DNA from: an uncultured Bacilli bacterium
GTDB taxonomy: Bacteria; Bacillota_I; Bacilli_A; RF39; UBA660
Assembly (NCBI GenBank): GCA_934085565.1
Contig: CAKOHG010000003.1
Location: 145,567 to 209,566 of the forward strand
Length of the DNA: 64,000 nucleotides
Direction: 5' to 3'
Both the position numbers and the translations under genes were made by a program. The notes under the pieces were generated by a model. That model made no database searches and had not been told where the DNA came from. It saw nothing but the letters and a program-made list of their open reading frames with translations. Of this stretch, positions 56,434-64,000 are shown one piece after another. Each line of letters opens with the position of its first letter. Within the stretch, counting starts at the first letter, position 1.

Positions 56434-58752
56434 ATGGCAAAAACTTTACCTGTTATGCTACTTAAAGATTTTGTTTTGCTACCCAACCAAGAGGTGAAAG
56501 TAGAACTCAATCATACGCTCTCTTTTAAGACACTGGAATTAAGTGAAAAGTATTTTAATAATGAAATGATATTAGTTTCACCAAAGGATTCTTTAGAGGA
56601 ACGTCCTGAAGTAGAAGACTTGCCAGATGTTGCAGTAATTGGTCAAGTAACAAAAAAAATAACGCTTCCAAATGATCATATACGAGTAACTATCAAGGGC
56701 ATTAAAAGAGTAAAAATAGCAAGGTATTTCAATAATAAGCACGAACGTGATGTTTTGGAATGTCGTTTTTATGTGCTTCATTTACCTAAAATAGATGAAA
56801 CTGAAGAACTTTCTTTGCAAAGAGAGTTAAAGCGTTTATTTCGTAAATTTATTCGTTCTAATGCTAATTTTTCTAACAACTCACTATCTGAAATTCAAAA
56901 TGTACATGATTTAAATGAACTTACGGATTTCATTGCTGGTTTACTTCCGACAACCAAAGAAAATAAAATCTTTTACATGGAAGAATTAAATGCTTTAAAA
57001 AGAGCTAATAAACTTATTCAAGACTTAGTGGTCGAATTAAAGATTATCAAATTGGATCAACAAATCAATGAATCTTTACAAGAAGAGATGGAAAAAAGTC
57101 AAAAAGAATACGTTTTACGAGAAAGAATTAAAGAAATTGAAAAAGAGTTGGGCGAAGAAAATAAAAAACAAGAGGAAGTGGAGGCTTACTTAGAAAAGTT
57201 ATCCTCTTTAAATCTTCGAAATACGACTTTAAAAAAGATTGAAGCGGAAATTCACAAGTATGAATGCATGAATGAAATGAGTCCTGAGATTGGCTTTTCT
57301 AGAAATTATTTAGAACTTTTCTTTGCTCTTCCTTGGAATGAAGAAAGTATTGAACAAGAAGATTTAAAAGAAATCGAAAAAAGTTTAAATAAAACACATT
57401 ATGGTTTAGAAAAAGTAAAAGAACGTATTTTAGAGTATGCTGCGATGAAAAAAAGAAATCCCTTACTTCAAGCGCCTATTATTTGTTTAGTAGGCCCTCC
57501 AGGAGTTGGTAAAAGTACGATAGCTTCTTCCATCGCGAAAAGTTTACATCGTTCCTTTTACAAAATAAGTGTTGGTGGTTTAAATGACTCTACGGAACTT
57601 GTAGGTAATCGTCGTTCTTATATAGGAAGTGCTCCCGGTAAGATTATTGAAGCTTTAAAAAAATGTGGTACGAAAAATCCTGTGTTATTAATTGATGAAG
57701 TAGATAAAATGGTGAAAGACTACAAAGGAGATCCTGCCAGTACTCTTTTAGATATATTAGATCCTAATTTAAATCAAAATTTTATGGATTCTTATTTAGA
57801 AGAACCTTTTGATTTAAGTCATGTCCTTTTTCTTTTAACTGCAAATAACAAAGATAATATTCCTAGTGAATTAAAAGATCGTCTAGAAATTATTGAACTA
57901 TCTAGTTATACTATTTTTGAAAAAATAACTCTTGCTAAAAACTATTTAATTCCACGTATCTTAAATGATTATCATGTGGAAGAAGAGGAAATTAATTTAA
58001 GTGAAAATACTTTAAAAGCTTTAATATTAAATTATACTTCTGAAGCTGGCGTGCGTGATTTACAAAGAAAACTTCATGATATTTATCGTAAAATTATTTT
58101 ACAAAGTATGAAAGAAGAACAAAATTTACAGGTTTCTTTAGAACCTAAAGATTTAAAAAAATATTTAGATACCAAAGATTTAAAAGAACAAGATAAACCT
58201 CTTTTACACGAGAGTGGTCTTGTTAATATGCTGGCGGTGACACCTTTTGGAGGGGCTGTCATGCAAGTAGAAGCCATCTCTTTTAGTGGTAAGGGAGAGA
58301 TTTATACGACAGGCTCTTTAGGAGATACGTTAAAAGAATCTTTAAAAGTCGTCACAAGTTATATAAAAGCCAATAGTTCTTTATTTGGCTTAAGTGAAAA
58401 TAGTTTTAATAAGAAAACAATTCATTTACACTTTTTAAGTGGGGCTATTCCTAAAAATGGCCCAAGTGCTGGTGTTTCTATTACCACATCTTTAATAAGT
58501 CTTTTAAAGAAGAAGAAAGTAGCAAAGGATGTTGCTTTTACAGGAGAAATGACTTTAAGAGGAGAAATTTTACCGGTCGGGGGAATAAAAGAAAAAATTA
58601 TCGGAGCTTATAACTATGGTATAAAAAAAGTTTATGTTCCGTCTAAAAATAAAAATGATATCAAAGAAATTCCTAAAGAAGTTAAAAATAATTTAGAAAT
58701 CGTTTTAGTAAGTAATTATTTAGAAATTTATAATGAAATTTTTCAAAAATAA
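56434..58752 (+). CDS. lon: ATP-dependent protease Lon (LonA type)
   Basis: 772 residues. The N-terminal substrate-binding domain begins LPVMLLKDFVLLPNQEVKVEL, followed by a coiled region (ERIKEIEKELGEENKKQEEVE). AAA+ Walker A is GPPGVGKSTIA near residue 353 and Walker B VLLIDEVDKM. The Ser-Lys protease has GPSAGVSI with the catalytic Ser near 677 and VGGIKEKIIGA with the Lys near 718. Full length and intact. It degrades damaged and regulatory proteins in the cytoplasm. It is followed after 11 bases by an M3 peptidase gene. Confidence 0.96.
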   Translation: MAKTLPVMLLKDFVLLPNQEVKVELNHTLSFKTLELSEKYFNNEMILVSPKDSLEERPEVEDLPDVAVIGQVTKKITLPNDHIRVTIKGIKRVKIARYFNNKHERDVLECRFYVLHLPKIDETEELSLQRELKRLFRKFIRSNANFSNNSLSEIQNVHDLNELTDFIAGLLPTTKENKIFYMEELNALKRANKLIQDLVVELKIIKLDQQINESLQEEMEKSQKEYVLRERIKEIEKELGEENKKQEEVEAYLEKLSSLNLRNTTLKKIEAEIHKYECMNEMSPEIGFSRNYLELFFALPWNEESIEQEDLKEIEKSLNKTHYGLEKVKERILEYAAMKKRNPLLQAPIICLVGPPGVGKSTIASSIAKSLHRSFYKISVGGLNDSTELVGNRRSYIGSAPGKIIEALKKCGTKNPVLLIDEVDKMVKDYKGDPASTLLDILDPNLNQNFMDSYLEEPFDLSHVLFLLTANNKDNIPSELKDRLEIIELSSYTIFEKITLAKNYLIPRILNDYHVEEEEINLSENTLKALILNYTSEAGVRDLQRKLHDIYRKIILQSMKEEQNLQVSLEPKDLKKYLDTKDLKEQDKPLLHESGLVNMLAVTPFGGAVMQVEAISFSGKGEIYTTGSLGDTLKESLKVVTSYIKANSSLFGLSENSFNKKTIHLHFLSGAIPKNGPSAGVSITTSLISLLKKKKVAKDVAFTGEMTLRGEILPVGGIKEKIIGAYNYGIKKVYVPSKNKNDIKEIPKEVKNNLEIVLVSNYLEIYNEIFQK

Positions 58753-58763
58753 AAAGGAGTTAT

Positions 58764-60515
58764 ATGAAATACAATTGGAATTTAGAATTACTATGTACGG
58801 ATGAAAAATGGTTAGAAATATATCAAGAACTAGAACAATTAATTGCAAAATTAAATAAGGATATAAAATCTTTTTTAGATAATCCAACGACTTTTAATTC
58901 TTTTCTAGAAGAGTATATTAAAGCAAATCTTCAAATAGAAATCGTTTACTGTTATCCTAGAAGACACCTTGATATTTCTTTAAAAGATGAAAAATATCAA
59001 AATCTTTTTGCTAAAGCAATTAATTTGTATAATCATCTTTTGAAATTGATTTATCATTTTGAACAAAATATTTTAGAAAATAGTGATTTAGTAAAAAAGT
59101 ATTTAGAAGATAAAAAGGTTTCATTTTATAAAAGATATATAAATCTTATTTTAAGAAGGAAAGATCATCTATTAAAAAATGATACTCAAAAAATCAAATA
59201 TGAACAAAATAATCAAGAAATTAAACAAAATTATGAAAACATGTTTAACAATGGTTTTAAAATAGAAAACGCTTTAGTCGATGGTGAAAAAATAGAAATA
59301 AATCGTTTCAATTATAATCGTTTACTTTTAGATAAAAGACCATCAAAACGTCGTGTGATTTTTGAACTTTATACTAAGGAGTACATAAAAAATAATGATA
59401 TTTTAACTCAATTATATCTTTCAAAATTACAAAATGAAATAGAGTTATCTAAACAAGAAAACTTTTCTTCATTATTAAGCAAAAAATTATTTGAATTGGA
59501 ACTTGATCCTATTGTTTTTGATACTGTTTTAAAACAGGTTAATGAAAATTTAAGAATTATGCATGAATATACTTACTTGAAAAAAAGAATGCTTAGTTTA
59601 GAGGAGTTTCATTTATATGACACCGGACTTTTACCTAATTTCACGATAAAGACAAAATACTCTTTTGAAGAAGCCTTAAGTATTGTCAAAGGAGCTTTAA
59701 ATGTTTTAGGAAATGATTATATTTCTTTAATTGATAAGATGTTTGATGAGGGATGGGTCGATGTTTATCCAAAGGATGATAAAAGGTCGTATTCTTATAC
59801 ATGTCTTTCTTATGTAGGTGCTCCTTATGTTTTAATGAATTATGATGGTTCTTTAAATGCTATTAGAACTTTGGCTCATGAGATAGGCCATGCTTTAAAT
59901 GCTTATTACTCCAAAAATAGGAATTCTTTTGCCTATTTTGAGATACCATATTTGCTTACAGAAATAGCTTCTAAAGTAAATGAACTTCTATTAAATGATT
60001 ATCTTCTAAAGATTTCAACAGATGAAGAAATGAAAAAATATGTTTTGAATAATAATGTTAGCAATTTAGGTAATTCTTTGTTTGGCCAGGTTATGTTGAC
60101 TGAGTTTGAACATACTGTAATAAAGAAAATGGAGATTAATGAGAAAATATCCAAAGAAGATTTAAATAATATTTATTTAAAAATTAGTCAAAAGTATAAT
60201 GGGGATGGCTTAACTTATGATGAATATGTTAAGTATGGATGGAGTAAAATTTCATCTTTTGTTATGCAAGATAGCTATTATTTATATCAATATTCTCTTG
60301 GTATGGCTATCGCTACAAATATTTCCAAAAGAATTTTGGCAGGTGAACTAAATATTGTGGAAAAATATAAGAAATTTTTAGCAATAGGAAAAAGAAAGTC
60401 TATAACTCAAGCACTTTCAGAATTAGATATTGATCTACAAGATGGTAAATATATGGCAAAGGCAATGGAATTTTTAGAACAAAATATTACTTTATTAAAA
60501 GAATATTTTAATTGA
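58764..60515 (+). CDS. M3 family oligoendopeptidase (PepF-like)
   Basis: 583 residues. The zinc site is AHEIGHALNAYYSKNRNSF (HExxH near residue 371), with the third ligand Glu in LLTEIASKVNELLLND. The N-terminal helical lobe (EEYIKANLQIEIVYCYPRRH) is typical of PepF-type thimet-like peptidases. It probably clears peptides left by Lon, the upstream gene, with which it is likely cotranscribed (SD AAAGGAG). It has no signal peptide, so it is cytoplasmic. Confidence 0.93.
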   Translation: MKYNWNLELLCTDEKWLEIYQELEQLIAKLNKDIKSFLDNPTTFNSFLEEYIKANLQIEIVYCYPRRHLDISLKDEKYQNLFAKAINLYNHLLKLIYHFEQNILENSDLVKKYLEDKKVSFYKRYINLILRRKDHLLKNDTQKIKYEQNNQEIKQNYENMFNNGFKIENALVDGEKIEINRFNYNRLLLDKRPSKRRVIFELYTKEYIKNNDILTQLYLSKLQNEIELSKQENFSSLLSKKLFELELDPIVFDTVLKQVNENLRIMHEYTYLKKRMLSLEEFHLYDTGLLPNFTIKTKYSFEEALSIVKGALNVLGNDYISLIDKMFDEGWVDVYPKDDKRSYSYTCLSYVGAPYVLMNYDGSLNAIRTLAHEIGHALNAYYSKNRNSFAYFEIPYLLTEIASKVNELLLNDYLLKISTDEEMKKYVLNNNVSNLGNSLFGQVMLTEFEHTVIKKMEINEKISKEDLNNIYLKISQKYNGDGLTYDEYVKYGWSKISSFVMQDSYYLYQYSLGMAIATNISKRILAGELNIVEKYKKFLAIGKRKSITQALSELDIDLQDGKYMAKAMEFLEQNITLLKEYFN

Positions 60516-60540
60516 CAAGCGTTCATTAATTTCCTATAAT
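60512..60540 (+). promoter_or_regulatory. Promoter of the ileS T-box leader
   Basis: TTGACA (60512-60517), a 17-base spacer and TATAAT (60535-60540), both perfect consensus. The -35 overlaps the stop codon of the M3 peptidase gene. Confidence 0.9.
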
Positions 60541-60546
60541 GAAATG

Positions 60547-60735
60547 GTAAAAAAACGTTAAGACACGTTTATAAATCGTCTTTTTAAAGAGAGTTTGGGG
60601 TTGGTGAAACCAAATAAAAGCCTTTTATAAATATCACTTAAATACCACGTTTTCGGGTAACTTCCGTTAAAGGTCAAATAAGTTAAAGTAAGGATGGTAC
60701 CGTCTTTTAGACTCCTTTGGTATCTTCCTTTTTTT
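60547..60735 (+). promoter_or_regulatory. T-box riboswitch upstream of ileS
   Basis: The leader carries AAAGAGAG and a long stem I region, a probable Ile specifier ATC at 60633-60635, and the T-box sequence AAGGATGGTACCG at 60690-60702. The terminator GGATGGTACC...GGTATCTTCC with T7 ends near 60735. Uncharged tRNA-Ile should pair with the specifier and the T-box bulge and favour the antiterminator, so ileS is transcribed. The specifier position is less certain than the T-box itself. Confidence 0.9.
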
Positions 60736-60752
60736 ATGGAAAGGATTGGATT

Positions 60753-63700
60753 ATGAAAAATTTTAAAGAACTTGATAAAAGAAGTGTCCATGAAGTAGAA
60801 AGTGACTTGAGTCAAAAATGGCAAGAAATGGATATTTTAAATTTATCTATTGAAAACCGTGATAAAAACAAAAACTGGGTTTTCTATGATGGACCTATTT
60901 ATGCCAACGCCAAACCTGGTATTCATCATGTTTTAGCCAAGACTATTAAAGATAGTTTTTGCAAATATAAAACAATGCAAGGTTATCGTGTTTTAAGAAA
61001 AATCGGGTTAGATACCCATGGTCTTCCTATCGAAGTTAATGTTGAAAAAAAATTAGGTTTTAAAAGTAAAGCGGATATCGAGGCTTTTGGTATTGAAAAT
61101 TTTTGTAAAGAATGTAATAAAGCCACAGCTACTAATATTGGCGAGGTAAATGATGTTACGCATATGATGGGACAATTTATTGATTGTGAGCACCCTTATA
61201 TTACATGTACTAATGATTATATTGAATCAGAATGGTGGCTTTTAAAAGAAATCGATAAAAAAGGTCTTTTATATCATGGTAATAAAGTTTTACCTTACTG
61301 CCCAAGATGTGGCACAGAGCTTTCAGCTAACGAGGTAAGTCAAGGATATCAACAAGACAGTGTTAATACCGTTATTGTTCCATTTAAAAGATGTGATGTG
61401 GAAGAATATTTCCTTGTTTGGACAACAACCCCATGGACTTTAATTGCTAACGTTGGTTTATGCGTTCATCCAAATCTGACTTATGTAAGAGTAAAAAGTG
61501 ATGAAAAAGTCTATATTTTAGCCGAAAGTTTAGTCTCTAAAGTTTTTGATGGCAAAGAATATGAAATCCTAAGTTCTTGTCTTGGTAAAGATTTGGTAGG
61601 TATTTCATATGAACAACTTTTACCTTTTGTGAATGTGGAAGGTAAAGCTTTCCAAGTAGTAAGTGATACGTATGTTACGAGTGAAGATGGTACAGGAATT
61701 GTTCATTTAGCTCCAGCTTATGGTGAAGATGACAACCGTGTTTGTAAAGAAAATGGCTTAGCTTTCTTAAATGTTGTCGATAAAGATGGAACATACTTAG
61801 AAGGACCTTGGAAAGGCGCTTTGGTTACGGATAACGAACTTGAAATTACCATTGTAAAATGGTTAAAAGAAAATAATAAACTCTTTAAGAAAATAAAACT
61901 AGTTCACGATTATCCTCATTGCTGGAGATGTAAACAACCGCTTATTTATTATGCCAAACCAGCTTGGTATATTAAAACAACGGCTTATAAAGAGGAAATT
62001 ATTAAAGCTAATGAAAATATTAATTGGTATCCATCTTATGTTGGAACAAAACGTTTTAATAATTGGCTTTCTAATATGGTGGACTGGGGTATCAGCCGTA
62101 ATCGTTACTGGGGATGTCCTATGCCTATTTGGATTTGTGATAGCTGTGGCGAGAAAAAAGTCATTGGTAGTCGCGAGGAATTAAAAGAAAGCTTAATGGA
62201 AGATGTTGATATCTATAAAACTGAACTTCATCGTCCTTATGTGGATAATCTTCATTTAAAATGTCCTCATTGTGGGGGCGTTATGACTCGTATCAAAGAT
62301 GTCTTAGATGTTTGGTTTGATTCAGGTGCTATGCCTTATGCTCAATACCATTATCCATTTGAAAATAAAGAACTTTTTGAATCTCAATTTCCAGCTGATT
62401 TCATTGCAGAAGGCGTTGACCAAACAAGAGGATGGTTCAACTCTTTACTATGTATTTCAACTCTTGTATCCGGGGTATCAAGCTTTAAAAATGTTGTTGT
62501 TAATGACATGGTTTTAGATTCTTATGGTAAAAAAATGAGTAAGTCTGTTGGTAATATTATTGACCCAGTTAAAGAACTTACCGATTATGGTGCTGATATT
62601 ATTCGTTTTTATATGATGATGGCCTCACCTGTTTGGACTCCTTTAAAATATGATGCGAATGGTTATAAAGAAGTTTATTCTAAATTTATAAACCCTTTAA
62701 AAAATACTTACAGTTTCTTTCAGATGTACGCTAATACTGATAACATTGATACAGATGAGTGCGGTGTTCCTTATGAAGATAGAGAAGAAATTGATAAATG
62801 GCTTCTTTCTAAATATAATCATTTAGTCAAATATGTAACGGATTCATTTGAAGAATTTGACTTAAATAAAGTTACAAAAGCTTTAGCCAACTTTGTTTCA
62901 GAAGATTTATCTAACTGGTATATTAGACGTAATAGAAAAAGATTCTGGGCAAGTGATTTAGATACTTCTAAGAAAAGTGTTTACATGACAACTTATGAAG
63001 TCCTAGTTGGTCTATGTAAACTTGTAGCGCCAATTTGTCCATTTATTTCTGAAGAAATTTATCAAAATTTGACAGGCGAGAAAAGTGTTCATTTAGCAGA
63101 TTATCCAAAATGTGATGAAACTTTATTTAATGATGAATTAGAAGAAAAAATGGATTTAGTAAGAGATTTAATTCGTCTTGGACGAAATGTTAGAGAAGAT
63201 GTTAAAATAAAGGTGCGTGAACCATTACAAACCGTTTATTTAGATGGTAAAAAAGAAAATACTTTAAAAGATTTAGTTCCACTTATTAAAGAAGAATTAA
63301 ATGTCAAAGATGTTGTTTTCATAAATGATTTAGCTTCTTACATGAATTTCTTAGTAAAACCAAACTTTAAAGAAGTTGGTAAAGTATTGGGTTCAAAAAT
63401 GAAAGATTTCCAAAATATGCTTGCTAATTTAACTGACGAAGAAATTACATCTTTAGAAAATGGCGAAGAAATTCATTGTACTTTAGACGGTGAAGATATG
63501 CTTGTTTCACCTAGCATGGTAGATATTCGTGTAAGTGCTAAAGAAAATATGGCTGTGGCTATGGAAAATAATCATTTTGTTATTTTAGATACTACTCGTA
63601 GTGAAAGTCTTATTTTAGAAGGAATAGCAAGAGAATTTGTTAGTAAAGTTCAAAATTTACGTAAAGAAAAAGATTTTAATATCACAGATCGTATCGTTAT

Positions 63701-63866
63701 TTCTTATTATGGTACAGAAAGATTTGATAAAGTCTTAAAAGATTTTAAAAATTATATTATGGATGAAACATTAGCGGTTTCCTTTATAAGTAATCCTGAT
63801 ATTAAAACAAAATATGATTTAAACGGGGAAGAAGTTTTAATTGATATTGCTGTATGTGAAGAATAG
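60753..63866 (+). CDS. ileS: Isoleucyl-tRNA synthetase, type 2 (eukaryote-like)
   Basis: 1037 residues. The class I signature near residue 56 is KPGIHHVLAKTIKD, the GxxHH form of HIGH found in the eukaryote-like, mupirocin-insensitive IleRS type, and KMSKSVGN lies near residue 593. VWTTTPWTLIANVGL marks the editing domain, and Cys pairs in YCPRCGTE, WICDSCGEK and KCPHCGG suggest zinc sites. The C-terminal anticodon-binding region ends ...NGEEVLIDIAVCEE. ATG 60753 has SD AAAGGATTGG; an in-frame GTG/ATG upstream near 60717 lies in the T-box terminator. It is controlled by the upstream T-box. Confidence 0.96.
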   Translation: MKNFKELDKRSVHEVESDLSQKWQEMDILNLSIENRDKNKNWVFYDGPIYANAKPGIHHVLAKTIKDSFCKYKTMQGYRVLRKIGLDTHGLPIEVNVEKKLGFKSKADIEAFGIENFCKECNKATATNIGEVNDVTHMMGQFIDCEHPYITCTNDYIESEWWLLKEIDKKGLLYHGNKVLPYCPRCGTELSANEVSQGYQQDSVNTVIVPFKRCDVEEYFLVWTTTPWTLIANVGLCVHPNLTYVRVKSDEKVYILAESLVSKVFDGKEYEILSSCLGKDLVGISYEQLLPFVNVEGKAFQVVSDTYVTSEDGTGIVHLAPAYGEDDNRVCKENGLAFLNVVDKDGTYLEGPWKGALVTDNELEITIVKWLKENNKLFKKIKLVHDYPHCWRCKQPLIYYAKPAWYIKTTAYKEEIIKANENINWYPSYVGTKRFNNWLSNMVDWGISRNRYWGCPMPIWICDSCGEKKVIGSREELKESLMEDVDIYKTELHRPYVDNLHLKCPHCGGVMTRIKDVLDVWFDSGAMPYAQYHYPFENKELFESQFPADFIAEGVDQTRGWFNSLLCISTLVSGVSSFKNVVVNDMVLDSYGKKMSKSVGNIIDPVKELTDYGADIIRFYMMMASPVWTPLKYDANGYKEVYSKFINPLKNTYSFFQMYANTDNIDTDECGVPYEDREEIDKWLLSKYNHLVKYVTDSFEEFDLNKVTKALANFVSEDLSNWYIRRNRKRFWASDLDTSKKSVYMTTYEVLVGLCKLVAPICPFISEEIYQNLTGEKSVHLADYPKCDETLFNDELEEKMDLVRDLIRLGRNVREDVKIKVREPLQTVYLDGKKENTLKDLVPLIKEELNVKDVVFINDLASYMNFLVKPNFKEVGKVLGSKMKDFQNMLANLTDEEITSLENGEEIHCTLDGEDMLVSPSMVDIRVSAKENMAVAMENNHFVILDTTRSESLILEGIAREFVSKVQNLRKEKDFNITDRIVISYYGTERFDKVLKDFKNYIMDETLAVSFISNPDIKTKYDLNGEEVLIDIAVCEE

Positions 63867-63890
63867 TCTTAATTGATTATTCTTTTTTTT
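63859..63890 (+). terminator. Terminator of ileS
   Basis: AAGAATAG (63859-63866) pairs with TTATTCTT (63877-63884), with one G-U, followed by T residues to 63890. The stem overlaps the stop codon. Confidence 0.75.
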
Positions 63891-63930
63891 GTCAATATAA
63901 TGTAAATAAATTTTAATATAAATAATTTTT

Positions 63931-64000
63931 TTGATAAATTACACCGAAAAAAAAGGAAATCGAAGATTTTTCTTGTATATATAAGTAGAAGGATAATTTA
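63931..64000 (+). promoter_or_regulatory. Leader of a third Rpn-like gene, cut by the window end
   Basis: TTGATAAATTACAC, then A8GGAAATCGAAG, CTTGTATATATAAGTAG and AAGGATAATTTA follow the same order as the minus-strand leaders of the two Rpn-like genes at 30288 and 31292, with only a few differences. Here it is on the plus strand and stops at the first half of the conserved hairpin. A third family member very probably starts about 40 bases beyond the window. Confidence 0.72.

Noticed and set aside
60558..60824. Minus-strand ORF of 88 codons across the ileS leader
   Set aside because: It covers the T-box and terminator, whose structure explains the sequence, and has no SD or family similarity.
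1..64000. Mycoplasma genetic code (TGA as Trp)
   Set aside because: Several genes end in TGA with overlapping starts of the next gene, and Trp is encoded by TGG in conserved motifs.
1..64000. CRISPR array or prophage
   Set aside because: No regularly spaced short repeats and no phage structural, integrase or lysis genes were found.

Overview
The window is AT-rich DNA, apparently around 30% GC, with dense, mostly plus-strand genes, strong Shine-Dalgarno (SD) sites and short intergenic gaps. It looks like a low-GC Firmicutes-type bacterium of the Bacilli, probably an uncultured gut lineage. Two blocks follow Bacillus subtilis gene order: ireB-ruvX-yrzB-mltG-trmR-trhP1-trhP2-greA at 33.6-38.7 kb, and tgt...yrzE-yrbG-ruvA-ruvB (rearranged) at 44.2-48.4 kb. 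TGA is used as a stop codon (for example at 767-769 and 21680-21682), so this is not the Mycoplasma code. The organism has sortase-anchored and TasA-like surface proteins, so it has a Gram-positive type envelope.

Layout. 0-5.7 kb: the tail of a partial gene, an ECF-type sigma factor with a membrane partner, a VanY-like carboxypeptidase, a tRNA-Met and recD2. 5.8-7.3 kb: a TasA-like secreted protein. 7.5-15.7 kb: a polysaccharide operon with a priming sugar-phosphate transferase, three glycosyltransferases, an acyltransferase, a Wzy-like polymerase, a HAD-like protein and a Wzx-like flippase. 15.9-19.1 kb: a 1061-aa protein with a type IV pilin N-terminus and Ig-like repeats. 19.1-25.2 kb: DUF1294, an HTH-RmlA fusion, an RDD protein, an IS30-type element lodged in a terminator, LemA and a TPM protein. 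25.2-26.7 kb (minus strand): a Y-family polymerase with a YolD-like partner; a second such pair lies at 40.6-42.5 kb. 26.9-29.4 kb: a cyclophilin lipoprotein, a MerR-flavodoxin operon and a DUF362 protein. 29.4-31.3 kb: two near-identical Rpn/YhgA-like nucleases in tandem. The leader of a third copy is cut by the right end of the window.

31.5-38.7 kb is the RNA-modification and housekeeping block (U32 proteins, RuvX, MltG, TrmR-like, GreA). 38.9-40.5 kb encodes a membrane GGDEF protein. 42.5-48.4 kb holds a DUF2974 hydrolase, Tgt, membrane proteins and RuvAB. 48.5-54.1 kb carries three tandem TasA-like secreted proteins related to the one at 5.8 kb. 54.3-56.3 kb encodes an NPQTG-anchored protein and a class B sortase with Lys at the usual catalytic Arg position. 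56.4-63.9 kb has Lon, an M3 peptidase and a T-box-controlled type-2 (eukaryote-like) IleRS.

The overall theme is cell surface: capsule synthesis, TasA-like fibre or adhesin candidates, a pilin-like giant protein and sortase anchoring, inserted among conserved core genes. No gap longer than 300 bases lacks a gene. The larger ones (7317-7551, 15724-15912, 31293-31492, 54115-54318, 60516-60752) hold the terminators, promoters and leaders listed below. No CRISPR array, rRNA or prophage was seen. All functional assignments are by motif recognition from the sequence, with no database search.
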